In this document: positions 10,465-20,239 of the stretch, piece after piece
Layout: the number at the start of each line of letters is the position of its first letter
Position numbering within the stretch: the first letter of the stretch is position 1
From: Diaporthe sp. PMI_573
Lineage: Eukaryota > Ascomycota > Sordariomycetes > Diaporthales > Diaporthaceae
Assembly (NCBI GenBank): GCA_021399435.1
Contig: JAJTUP010000183.1
Coordinates: 1-37,432 of the forward strand
Direction of reading: 5' to 3'
DNA length: 37,432 bases
Notes under the pieces: generated by a model
What the model was told of the DNA's origin: nothing
What the model saw: only the letters and a program-made list of their open reading frames with translations
The model's database searches: none
Program-made: the position numbers and the translations under genes

Positions 10465-11827
10465 CTATTTTGGAACAGCTTGAATGATAGAGTCCTGACG
10501 GCGAGGGAGGTAGGTGTGGACTTTCTGAATCTTGAGACCGGCCTGATCGAGGAGGGTAGTCCACTCCTTGATGGTACGCTCGCGCGAACCCAGCGAAGAC
10601 ATCATAGTAAGATCAATAGTAGCTGCCTCCCAGGTGACACCGGCATCGGGCAGGACCATCTCGTCAACGAGGATCTGGGATTGAGGTCCTGAAGCCGCGA
10701 TGAGTTGTTTTAGTATAGCGACGCACTTCTCGTCAGGCCAGTCGTGGAGGACCTGACGAAGGTAGTAGAAGCGGGCGCCCTTAACCGGTTGTACCTGGAA
10801 AAAGTCATGGCCAACTGCCTGAATGCCCTCAGGAATGGTCATTCCGGGGGGCAGGTGGGCTAATGCCTGCGGGAGATCTTGGAGCACGAGCCTACCCTTG
10901 AGCTGTGGGAAGGCGCCGAGCAGGGCTGTGCACTGGTGGCCGAAGCCGCCGCCGACGTCAACGAGCACATGCTGGCCGTCAAAGCCTGCTAGCTCGCGCT
11001 CAAAGGGGAAGACGGTAAACCAGGGGACACCGACAGCGCCCTGGACAGTCATAACTTGTTGCAAGGGACCAAAGCGCTCTGGCTGGGTGGGCAGCCACAT
11101 AAAGGCCGGTAGCTCTGTTGGGAAGGCCTCTTGGAACGCTGTGTGGGCGGCATCGGTAACATCTTGATACTGGGTCTTGGCTAGAAAGGCCGGGAGGGCC
11201 TGGAAGACAGGCCCACAGTTATCAAAGAAGTGATAGATGCCACCTCGGTAGCCGGGTTGCGCCAGTGTCTTGGTCAGCGCGTTGGCGGTGAACGAGTCCG
11301 GGCCCGCCTCGGTGACCATGCCAACAGATGCAAGGTATCGAAGGATGCGGCCTAGAGAAGGTGACGTGATGCCAAGGTCAGTCCCAATAGTCCATCCCAC
11401 GAGAGGCAGAGGAAGCCGATCAAGCGGGACTGAGACTCACTAGTCAACAAGGGCGATGCAGCCTTCTTGGAAGCCAATTCAACCGACGTCAAGGGTGTGT
11501 TGGAGTTGGCGAGCGTCTCAAAGATGTCGAGATCCTCGGCGATGCGGGCAGCCGTGATCTCGAGGTGCTGGAAAAGAGTGTTAGCCGTTCCTTGGCTCGG
11601 AGGTATCACTACTTGCTTGTCCCACAACTATCCTACTCCGCCCGTCTTCTGTCTTCCCTTTCGGGCAAGATGGATTTCACACATACCAATCCCGAGTAGC
11701 GCGACAGTGCGTCGTGCGGGCTCTCGAGTTTAAGCTGGAGGCTGCGCAGGAAATCGAGCACCTTGTGCCGTCCTGCAGCATCCGCCTGCAGCGCGGCCGT
11801 CTGGATTTGCTCAAGCAGGCTATCCAT
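10465..11827 (-). CDS. SAM-dependent O-methyltransferase, copy 1
   Basis: Exons 11827-11687, 11615-11441 and 11351-10465 join in phase through introns of 71 and 89 nt (donors GTATGT and GTGAGT), giving 400 residues. The C-terminal part is a class I plant/fungal-type O-methyltransferase (PF00891). It has a SAM-binding VDVGGGFGH, acidic-loop LQDLP, GHDFF, and the catalytic-His segment LRQVLHDWPDEKC, then LVDEMVLP. The N-terminal winged-helix dimerisation part is recognisable (LLTSRILRYLASVG). Length is normal for the family. It would transfer a methyl group to a hydroxyl, or less often an amine or carboxyl, of a small molecule; the substrate is not visible. In context it may methylate the Tyr- or acid-rich cluster peptide. 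The acceptor of intron 1 could alternatively lie a few codons upstream; both choices stay in frame. Confidence 0.9.
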
Positions 11828-12531
11828 TTTTAGTGTTCTTGAGATGTTGTCGATGCGTTGGATCAACGAGATAGAAAGGTCCGGGGCAGTAGTGTTGGCA
11901 CCACAATAACTGCATCCATCACCAGCCGCGATCAGTGGATATAAATGTGACTAACTATGCGCACAGCTTTGGAGGGGCTGGTGCCAACGGCTGCTTGGCC
12001 CCCCCGGGCTACCTAGGTAGAACACGGAAGGATCCTGTAGCTGCTGACTGCATATGGCAATACGACCGTTGGTAGACCACACTGCGGCACGCTATCAATC
12101 AACTATCGAAATCTTCACATCCTACGCGCAGCAGTCATGCGGCGCGGCCAGGCTGTTGGTACCCAACCTTGGAAGCTGCATAGGATTCCTCTTGGAACAT
12201 TATGAGGATCATTAATTGTGGGGGCAGATCCGGTCAGGGTAACATTTTGCTACTAGTGTTGATAGGATAGTTGGAAACATGTCTAATTGCAAATGCCTTT
12301 TGGGCCTCGGGAATTGCATGTCGGTCGCGCAACGGCTACAGTGAATGATACTCGGCCAGCTCGGTCACATAGGCGTAGTAGCCCTTGGACAATAAAGCCG
12401 TGTCGCCTAACACGTCAACTGGTGACTTTGTTATATTCGAGATTTACCACCATTGCTTCCACCTATTGGCTGTTTAAACTAACAGTCTGTTGCATCAATC
12501 CCTTGTACTACCTCAACGTTTAGCCTTGGCA
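11828..12531. promoter_or_regulatory. Divergent promoter of the two methyltransferases
   Basis: This 704-bp gap separates the start codons of two O-methyltransferases that point away from each other. A TATAAATG string lies near 11940. CTCGG occurs twice in close succession near 12352-12366. The ORF at 12287-12523 has no recognisable feature. Shared promoter control is inferred from arrangement alone. Confidence 0.5.
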
Positions 12532-13949
12532 ATGGGTTCGCCAAAGCCCACTGCGAGAACGGTGCAGCTCGCGGCGTCGATTCTGCAGCACACCAGCGAA
12601 ATTGAGACTTACTTGGCGGAGCATAACCTGCCTAGCCCGTCCTTTGCACCAGGAACTCCACCAAAGCTACCTCTTCCGCCGGTGCTCCAGACCTCTCTTG
12701 ATGCTGCGTTGTCGGCTGTGGACGAATTGCAGGCGCTCCTGTTGGGGCCACTGGGGTGGCTAGTAAGCCAGGTTGGCCATGCTGTATGATTAAACTGCTG
12801 AACTATTTCAATTGTATATTTCTAGCTAATAGCGGAATACGCCACCAGTACGACAACGCGAGCCTGCACGCTCTGTATGAATACAAAGTGCCGGAAATCA
12901 TACCACTCGACGGGGAGATTCCCATCAGTGAGATTTCACAAAGATGCAACGCCCATCAAGACTCCATGACCCGCTTATTAGAGCATGCCGTGGCCAACTA
13001 CATCCTCGCCCGTCCACGACCAGGCTATGTCGCGCACACGGCCCTCTCAGCCATGCTAGCCACTACACCGCCCCTGATGGAATGGGTCGGCAGCGCATGC
13101 GAGGATATGTGGCCAGCTGCATCACACACAGTTCCTGCGCTGAAGAAGTGGTCCGGTGATGGCCCTGTGTTGCAGCCCTACCAGACAGGACACAACCTCG
13201 CGGAGCGCACCGATGTGCCCTTCTTCGAGACCATTCGGGAAGACCCTGAGCGAGCTCGCCGCTTCGCTGGGGCTATGAGCTTCATGCAGAATATGCCCGG
13301 CTTCCAACCTACCGCCGCACTGGACGCCTATGACTGGGGAGCCGTCTCCTCGGCGTCGGACGCCCCGGTGGTTGTAGACGTCGGTGGTTCGCGTGGGGAC
13401 TTTGCTTTTGCCCTGACAGAGAGATATCCTTCCTTGCATGTCGTTGTCCAGGACATTCCGGAAGTTGTCGAGCAGGGGCGTGCGATCCTGGAGAATCGTG
13501 CCGGGTCTTCTCATGTGGAGTTCCAAGCTCACGACTTCTTCGGCCCTCAGCCGGTACAAGGGGCAGATGCCTATTCTCTTCGCATGATACTTCACGACTG
13601 GCCTGATGAGTTCTGTCTGAAGATTATCCGCAACATCGTTCCAGCTTTGAAGTCAGGAGCGCGACTGATTATCAATGATCATTGTATCTCTTCCACTGAT
13701 GGAATATCGCTATACCAAGAAAGACAAGCAAGGTGAGAATGATAATACTTCAGATTATGATTGGGTAGAGAACTAATCGAACATAGATGCCAGGATATAG
13801 CCATGATGGCTATGTTCAATAGTAAAGAACGGTCCGAGCTAGAGTGGAGGAAACTAATAGAAGAAGCAGATCCCAGGTTTAAATTTGCATCCATAAAGCG
13901 GCTGGCGCCATCTCCGTTGGCAGTAATGGAATTGATTTGGGCCCCTTGA
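12532..13949 (+). CDS. SAM-dependent O-methyltransferase, copy 2
   Basis: Exons 12532-12762, 12849-13732 and 13787-13949 give 425 residues through introns of 86 and 54 nt. The first acceptor is CACCAG at 12848; an earlier AG after TTTCTAG breaks the frame. The protein is a sterigmatocystin-type fungal O-methyltransferase (PF00891): N-terminal helices, a winged-helix region with VAHTALSAML, then SAM motif VVDVGGSRGD, VVQDIPEVV, AHDFFGPQPV, and catalytic-His segment LRMILHDWPDEFC. The last exon supplies MMAMFNSKERSELEWRKLI followed by EADPRFKF, typical of the family C-terminus. It is clearly diverged from copy 1, so it is not a recent duplicate and probably acts on another position or intermediate. 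Substrate unknown. Confidence 0.9.
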
Positions 13950-13989
13950 ATGATCCATGAAATAGATTTCCAAGACTCAATATACTTTC

Positions 13990-14005
13990 TTCAAGGATGC
14001 GGCTT
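13990..14005. repeat. Target-site duplication, left copy
   Basis: The 16-bp word TTCAAGGATGCGGCTT is repeated exactly at 14373-14388, on the two sides of the SINE-like insertion. Such long, perfect flanking repeats are made by LINE-type target-primed integration. Confidence 0.8.
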
Positions 14006-14012
14006 GGTCCCG

Positions 14013-14023
14013 TGGCACAATGG
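14013..14023 (+). promoter_or_regulatory. RNA polymerase III A box
   Basis: TGGCACAATGG fits the A-box pattern TRGYNNARNNG exactly and sits 7 nt inside the element, where the D arm of a tRNA begins. Confidence 0.65.
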
Positions 14024-14080
14024 TTAAATGCGCTGGGCAGTCTTCTGTGGCTTCTTGTGGTAAGAAACGCAGAGGGCGTC

Positions 14081-14091
14081 GGTTTGACTCC
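14081..14091 (+). promoter_or_regulatory. RNA polymerase III B box (one transition)
   Basis: GGTTTGACTCC differs from the consensus GGTTCGANTCC by a single C-to-T change, which could be deamination or RIP decay. Spacing from the A box is about 57 nt, longer than in an intronless tRNA. Confidence 0.65.
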
Positions 14092-14372
14092 CGCTAGGGC
14101 TTCCTTCTAACCAGGCTATGTTGTTCCTACACTATTATAGGACATTATATTCTACTTAATACCAGGGCAGAGGTACCCCCACACTATATTTTCCCACCCT
14201 ATTCCTAGAGGTTCTCCCCCTCCCTGTAGGATCCATAGGCTATTTATCTTGTAAAGGAAGTGCCCCCTAGCCTGGGGACAGACGTAAAACGAGTTATATA
14301 ATTTATACACACACGTTCCACCACTGGCCCTAGCGGGAAGCCCCGTCCCAGGACGTTAAAACACGCCATACT

Positions 14373-14388
14373 TTCAAGGATGCGGCTT
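14373..14388. repeat. Target-site duplication, right copy
   Basis: Exact copy of the word at 13990-14005. On the minus strand it contains the last codons and the TGA stop (14376-14374) of the second UstYa gene. The insertion therefore left the protein unchanged and replaced only its 3' UTR. Confidence 0.8.
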
Positions 14389-15145
14389 CCTAGTTTCCCA
14401 CTCGGTGGTCCAGGAAAATAATGAATCCCAGTCAATGCACTGATGTTCTGTGCCAAAGCCGTGGACCCCACCAGCTTCATCATCCTTGACTTCCACCGTC
14501 AAGTCCGCATTACACATGAGACTCTGTCTCAGCAGATCAATACAGTGTCGTATGTGGGGTGGTGAAATCATCATTGGTAGATCATCGTCTTTGAGCGGGG
14601 TACCACCCGCCACTGCAAGGTCATGAACAGCCCAGTAACCCTGGCGGATACCATTCTGGCCGATGAGAGATTTTGTCAGTCGTCTCTCAGCTCAACGTGG
14701 TATGATTGGAAGGGGGGGGGGGTGGTTGACAGATCACATACCAAGCAGTGTAGGAGGTGGAAGACAGAGAAAGTTGAACGGTGGGGTGCGATAGTGGGAT
14801 GAGCGAAGTAGCCAGCCTGTTCGGGGAACAAAGTATCCCAGGCGGCATCAGACTCGGGGCTATTCTCAGAGAAAGTACGATTGTATGTGAAGGTATATTG
14901 GGCGAAATCCACTGCGATCATCGTGAGAACTCTGCATCACCTGCGCCCCACGGCCTGTAATACTTACACGAAGGAATTCTCGACGTAGTAATGGGTATTT
15001 TGGCTGATGAAAGGCCCAGGAAGAAGCTCGTCAAGGAAAACGCCAGGATAACGAGAATGATGAGCACAGATCGCCCAGTATTTTTGGGTTGTGGAACAGA
15101 ACTGCCGTCAAGCAGTGAATACGGTGAGCGAGAGAACCACTTCAT
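14374..15145 (-). CDS. UstYa-like oxidase (DUF3328), copy 2
   Basis: Exons 15145-14968, 14911-14742 and 14655-14374 join in phase (introns 56 and 86 nt, donors GTAAGT and GTATGT) and give 209 residues. A short cytosolic tail (MKWFSRSPYSLL) leads to one transmembrane helix at about residues 24-45. The lumenal part has FTYNRTFSE, SPESDAAWDTLFP, then HLLHC directly joined to LNGIRQGYW, and the second motif HIRHC, followed by the family's GTEHQCIDWDSL ending. Both HxxHC motifs are intact. It is shorter than copy 1 and only distantly related to it. UstYa proteins often act in pairs on one peptide, so it is probably a second oxidase for the same precursor. Its TGA lies inside a SINE target duplication. 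Confidence 0.9.
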
Positions 15146-15470
15146 TGTTGCGTTTGAACAACTCAGACAATGGAAGGAAAAATTCATGAAATCAGTGAGG
15201 AAGCAAAGGGAAGGTGGTCCCGAAAGTAAGCAGGGCGAAGCGAATGGCTGAGGTATGTGCATCGCGAGCACCTCGCTAAAGCAATACCTCGCTTATATAA
15301 TTATGGCAGTATCATATGATGAGACCGTGGTTTTGAGGTGAATAAATCTGGCAAATTGAGATCACAGGTCACAATGAAATATCATCTTGTAGAGAATTGT
15401 TGTACGATTTAGTCTACTATAGATATACGATTCAGCGTCCAACCCGGACTGCAATATAACCGGGCCAAGT
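15146..15470. other. Promoter of UstYa copy 2 and 3' flank of monooxygenase
   Basis: Two minus-strand genes are separated by 325 bp. The only clear signal is a TATATAA box at 15293-15299. The plus-strand ORF at 14991-15251 is antisense to the first UstYa exon. Confidence 0.5.
15293..15299 (-). promoter_or_regulatory. TATA box of UstYa copy 2
   Basis: TATATAA on the minus strand lies about 148 nt upstream of the start codon at 15145. It is the best core-promoter match in this gap and argues against the longer in-frame start at 15271, which would leave almost no leader. Confidence 0.5.
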
Positions 15471-16836
15471 TTATTGAGAAGACTCCGATCCACTCCAGGC
15501 CTGATGCGCCTCCATCGCAACGTCATACGAATACATCCAGTTCTGAAACTCGGGGTCAAGCCATGGGATAACGAATCCGGGCCTTAACTCGGCATGCATG
15601 AGATCATCATCCCGCTCTTTCTGTTGAGGCCCGTCATGCATGCAATACACGTCCCGCAGCTTCATGCTGACCTCCTTGAGTCTACGACACCGTGGCTCCC
15701 GTATCGCTTGAAAAATGCGCAAAGCTCGGGGAATGTCTACGCTGTCCGTGACGTGCGAAAGCAAAGCGCCCAGGGCGATCGCATCTTCGATGCCCTGCGC
15801 TGCCCCTTGCGCCAGATATGGGGTCATGGCATGCGCCGCGTCGCCCAGCAGGACGAATCGGCCGGAGGGTGATGCCCAGCCGTCATTCAGCACCGCCGTG
15901 GCGGTCGATGTCCACTTGACGCAGCCGACCGAGAGGTCGACGAGTTTGGAGATCCTAGGGTCCCAGGATTGGAAGACACGCTTGATCTCCTCCTTTGTCG
16001 CCGGAACCGGATGACTCTGCACAGGGGCGTCCTCGGGCTCAGGAAGACCGCCCATCAGATTCATGTGCTGGGCTGGTCCGCCGGGAATCGTGCCAATGGA
16101 CATCGTGCCGGGGCCCAACCACCAACGTGTCCCCGGGTCACCGGCCAGATCAGCCAGAGCAGGGTCCTGTCGCAGGTCTGACAGGGCTATCTGGCACGAG
16201 AAGACCTTGTGCCCAAAGTGAAAGGGCGGGTCTGGTCGTCCCAGGAGCAAGGCGCGACACTGCGAGCTCTCGCCGTCTGCACCGACGACAAGGTCCGCCT
16301 CGAGCACCCGATCGTCTGCGAGAGTCACGGCGGGCGCGGAAAAGTCGATCGACGTGAACGTGCAGCCGTACTCAATGACGCAACCGGCTGCTACTGCAGC
16401 GTCCACCAGGGCGCAATGCAGAGGAGCGCGCCCGACGCTAAGGTAGGGCAGACCATACTTGATTTGCATGTCCGGCACCAGGCCCATCCTCTTCAAGATG
16501 GTACCCTCAGAATAGCCCATGAGAGTGATGTGGTGCTCCTCGAAGGCTTCTCTCTGGCAGGCTGACAGCATCCCCAGAGATTGCAGCGCCCTGCAGGCGT
16601 TTGGGGGCAGGTGTATGGCGCCACCGAACTTCGATCGAGATAGATACTTTAGCTATATATTGACCCAGCATTAAGATTCAGGACTACCGGAAAATACATA
16701 CGTTTTGGAACTCGGGCATGCGCTCAAGAACAGTTGTCTTGTGACCGGCACGCTGTAGTGCTAATGCCGTCGTCATACCTGCGAGACCGCCGCCGATGAC
16801 AACGACTCGCCTCGATGTAGAGCCATTGAGAGACAT
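15471..16836 (-). CDS. FAD-dependent monooxygenase (group A, PF01494)
   Basis: Exons 16836-16702 and 16628-15471 flank a 73-nt intron (donor GTATGT, phase 0) and give 430 residues. Residues about 8-40 form the FAD Rossmann start, VVVIGGGLAGMTTALAL, ending in the acidic VLE. Then come LPPNACRALQSLG, the DG motif GADGESSQCR and the GD motif LLGDAAHAMTPYLAQGAAQGIEDA. This is the salicylate-hydroxylase-like class, which uses NAD(P)H and O2 to hydroxylate or epoxidise a substrate, often aromatic. The start at 16836 is chosen because the flavin fold begins eight residues later. Related flavin monooxygenases occur in ustiloxin-type clusters. Here it may hydroxylate the Tyr-containing peptide, but the substrate is inferred. 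Confidence 0.92.
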
Positions 16837-17557
16837 TTTTGGATGGTGATTCGAGAGGCAACGCGATCTTGGCGACGCTCGACTTGAACTACCGTAGTTC
16901 AAAAGAGGCCTGCGCATAGCTTGGAGATATTTGGAGAAGATTACATGACTGACAGCGTACAGAAGGACAATGATATTTAAAAGAAGTTATTTCGGTAATT
17001 ACATATTTCTCTAGGCATAGAGTGAGTAGTTCTATAAATATGCCAGCGTGGTATTAGGTAGGATTTAGTTAGACTCCTCTGGCATGCGTTGGTACCATTA
17101 ACGTGGGGTGGCCCGGCTTCCACCAGCCCCGTAATTCCTACAACCCGCTTTTTGATGCAGACATGCTATCAGACACCTACTTTTCAATCCCCTTCTATCA
17201 GATCTAAGTTAAGTCTAGCAACCTTAATCTTTATAAAATATATAGTAAATGAATTATATCTTGGTATAAAAATATAAAAAAAACTTAATTATATTTTATA
17301 ATTATATAAAATATAAATAAATAATTAAATTATATTATTTAAATTAAAATATTTTTAAAATAATAAAATAATAAGCTAATTATATAATAAATATTATTAT
17401 AGTTTTTTAAAAATAATTATTAATATAGTAAAAAATTTAAATATAATAGAAGATAATATTTTTAAAAAATATTTAGTATTTTAACGGGGTTAGAATAAAG
17501 TTTCTTTAGAGAGAGTTAGGTAATTAGTATTAGATAATATAGGGCTTAGAGATTATT
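16837..17557. other. Promoter of monooxygenase and AT-rich island
   Basis: The first 200 bp would hold the promoter of the minus-strand monooxygenase. From about 17200 to 17480 the sequence is almost pure A/T (runs of ATAAATAATTA type), like the RIP blocks at the window ends. This is probably the core of an old, decayed repeat. It marks one border of the cluster. No gene is seen. Confidence 0.55.
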
Positions 17558-17790
17558 TGTTACAAGGGCTAGTATGTGTATAGGGCTTGTGGTATTTTAA
17601 CGATAATTTCTAAGGGGGTCTAAGGAATCTTTAAGGTTCTAGGATCTTCCCTGGATATAAATGCTAGACTCGCGCCATATATAGTCTATCGAGTCTAGAT
17701 GCCTGAGGCTTCTATTCCTTTAGCTGGCCCGCAGGGCCCGCTGGTTGCCTAACGTACTCCACCATAGTGGTGGACCTCTTCCGTGTGACA
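17558..17790. mobile_element. Probable solo LTR, 233 bp
   Basis: The segment begins TGTTAC and ends GTGACA, imperfectly inverted LTR-like termini (five of six positions pair). It is followed by ATTAT, and ATTAT also occurs on the left, but one base away from the TG end, so the 5-bp target duplication is not exact. A TATAAAT near 17657 would suit an LTR promoter. Its base composition is far less AT-rich than the adjacent island. Confidence 0.45.
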
Positions 17791-17887
17791 ATTATCATCC
17801 CTATTCTGCACCAGGAATGCTTTGGGGTGACCTGTCTAAGCAACACCTAATAAGAAAAGTACGAAAATTAAATCTGAGAAACGCCCT

Positions 17888-20002
17888 CTAATTGCCGCCC
17901 CGCTTCTTCCTAGGATCCATGGCCAATACAGTTGTCCAGAACACCCGTCCGGACTTGGGGCTTTGCCAGTGGAAATGCTTGCTTCCATCATCCAGCACTT
18001 GCTCCGTCCAATCTCTGGCTTCTGTCCTGATCTCCTGCTCTTGCATATTGAGGAAGCAGAGCTCCCCTTTCTTCCGATATGTCCACACCCGAAAGGACTC
18101 GCCTGCGCCCGCCACTTCTGGTCCTTGTAGCAGTGGTAGACGACTTGGCCTTCCTCGTGTTACGTGATCGGGTCTTTGATGTATGGCTCTCTACAGCGTC
18201 AGAGCGTGGGCTGCGTTGCCGCTTCGGCCGGCTCTGATGAGGGTCGAAGCTCGACGCGAAGCTTGTTGTGAGGCTCGTTGGTGGGTCAACGCCTGGGGGA
18301 TCCTGGGAATCATCGCCTTCATAAAGATAACCGGGAGGGGTGGGCGCCAACTCGTCAGGTGAGTCCTCTTCGTGTTGTATCTGGGTTGTGTAATGGGTTG
18401 GAGATGGTGCCAATTCGTCAGCCGAGTCTTCTAGAGGCTGTGTCTCGGCTGTGGTGCGTTCTTGGCCGGCGGCTGTCTCCAGTTGAGGTGCTCTGATATT
18501 TGCAGCCCGGATGAAGTCGCTCCGGCGCCGTTCAGTCAAGTCCAGCGTGTTCCTGAGCGCCCTAGCTCCCTCAACGAATGTCTCTCGGCTATCCGTCATG
18601 TCAAAACCTCTGAGCTTCGTCATGTGGTACTCGGGCCGGCCGCCCGGAGTGGTCGGCGCGGTGACGTGGTGGGCATACAGCTGTAGCTGGCCGCCATGAT
18701 AAATCGAGCTAAAAGTGTGTACCTTGCCATCATACTGTGGTTCCTCCGCGCCATAGTTCTACAAACTGTGTATAGCGCGAGACCCAACCGCGCCGTCATA
18801 GCGAGCCTGGCGTGTTGCTACAGCCAGACTGCCATCTGGCCCTTTGACTTCTATGAAGAAGTTGGGCGCCATCGGCTTGTCCAGCATGGTCGACGAGACA
18901 ATGCGGCCAGCAAGCTCGTTGCGGGCAGACCGAGCCAGCTGTTCCGGATAGGCGCCATAGTAGATGTCCGGCTTGGGCGCTGCGATAGTGTCGTCTATAA
19001 GCGGCTCGAGGTTTGCAAACACCGTGTTCCTGGCGCAGTAGCGGCTGGCTTGACTCGGACCAAGAATGGTGGGGATTACATTTGCCAGCACGTCGTCTTC
19101 GTCTTTCGCTCGCGCATCGCTCGCCCGAAACGCCTTAAAAGCGCCGTCAGAGAACTGAGAAGGCGAGAGCGACGGCCTCGGGACTGCCACTGCCGCCATG
19201 ACCTCCTCCAAGTCTGGTTCCTGCGAGGAGTATACTGGATGGACAAGGTGTTCAGTCAGATGCAGATCGAAGTCGCGGTCGTAGGCGGTCGACTTTTTCG
19301 TCTTCGCCGTCGCTGTGGTAGGAAGGATCGAGGCCGGATCTATGGACCTGGTCTTCCGGCTTCGCGAAGATCGGCTCGCGCTCATGGCGACGGGGTGTTG
19401 ATGGTTGATTGGTGGGTGGGGGTACTGTATGGACTTGTCAGAAAGACGCTTCGCAGACTGAGCTCATATCGACTTGCTCCTCTAAGATCACGCAAATCCG
19501 GACCGCCGTGTCTGGCGAACCGGGCTAGCTCTCGAGAGGTCGTGGCGCGCGAGAAGACACGTCTGCTGGGACTGGTTGGAGGAGAGGGAGGAGTGGGATC
19601 ACAGCGCCGAGTTCGAGTCCGTCTGTCGAGTTCTTTCAAGGCCCCATGGCTCAAACTGATCTTGGACAGTCTGTCCCAGAACTCGGGGGGGTATTCCCAA
19701 GATGCCCAGGCTTCGAGTTCGACTTCGCTTCTCGTCTTGGTTTTCTTCGCTGGAGGGTCGATGTCGGCTCGCGAAGGCTCGTCGGCGCGCTGTCGTTTTC
19801 GATTCTGTGGTCTTGCCATGAGTGACCCATCGTTGAGAGTCAAAATGGGGTGAGGGGTTGAGGGATATTTGGGCCGCCGCAAAGGTCGCCGCGTCGTGTT
19901 GGTTGTCTGCGTTTGAGCTGGCGCTGTAGGAAACAGTGTGACAGTTGGTGGTGGTGTGGGAGAAAGCTTTGATTGATTGGAGAGGAAGGTTCCGTTATCC
20001 AT
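17888..20002 (-). pseudogene. Broken DUF7924-type nuclear-looking protein
   Basis: Exon 1 is 20002-19478. Exon 2 starts at 19424 after a 53-nt intron that has a GC donor (GCAAGT) and CATACAG acceptor. The product starts with a Pro/Thr-rich, NLS-like region (RKRQR), then EYPPEFWDRLSKI and FARHGGPDLRDLRG. Exon 2 carries DFDLHLTEHLVHPVYSSQEP, RPSLSPSQFS, PDIYYGAYPEQL, then APNFFIEVKGPDGSLAVATRQ, which from memory fits the fungal DUF7924 family. An in-frame TAG at 18761-18759 sits where a CAG codon is expected; homology resumes in the same frame (NYGAEEPQYDG...YHGGQLQLYAHH). The conserved C-terminus (WTYRKKGELCFLN...WQSPKSGRVFWTT, 18115-17888) is in another frame, so a second break or an unseen intron lies near 18110-18180. 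Function unknown. Confidence 0.7.
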
Positions 20003-20239
20003 GCGGGTCGGCGGCTAATTCCCCCAGCACGCTGTCAGCACTACCATTAGCCACCCAGTTCAGTGGTGAGTAATCATTCAGAGCCGCGCAAAAGCACAGA
20101 ATGCCCGCGCGGAAATCTGCCCATGGACTTTTCGCGCCGTCATGTGACTTTGTGTACTCGCGCTGACTTACCGACTCCACATCCACGGTAGTCTGTCTCA
20201 TAGCTGCACCCTATCTTGATTCAACGCCCATCAATCAAG
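20003..20239. promoter_or_regulatory. Divergent promoter of DUF7924 gene and CK1-like gene
   Basis: Only 237 bp separate the two start codons, so the pair probably shares one promoter. No TATA box is clear. Confidence 0.5.

Larger units (their letters stand above)
14006..14372 (+). mobile_element. tRNA-derived SINE-like insertion
   Basis: A 367-bp insertion is flanked by a perfect 16-bp target duplication. Its first base directly follows the left duplication and begins a tRNA-like head: GGTCCCG, an A box at 14013-14023, and a B box at 14081-14091. The head can be partly folded as a tRNA, with mismatches and an insert of about 35 nt that forms a hairpin (TCTTCTGTG with CGCAGAGGG). The remaining 270 bp match nothing I know, and there is no clear poly(A) tail. 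Pol III promoter boxes at the 5' end plus a target duplication define a SINE. A retroposed tRNA gene would be the alternative. It lies just downstream of the second UstYa gene. Confidence 0.7.

Noticed and set aside
14006..14103. A functional intron-containing tRNA gene
   Set aside because: The acceptor and T stems have mismatches and the B box has a transition. The sequence abuts a target duplication, which favours a SINE head over a working tRNA.
18696..19853. 385-codon plus-strand ORF
   Set aside because: It is the antisense shadow of the DUF7924-like gene, whose minus-strand frames carry recognisable conserved blocks. The translation is Arg/Ser-rich without a domain.
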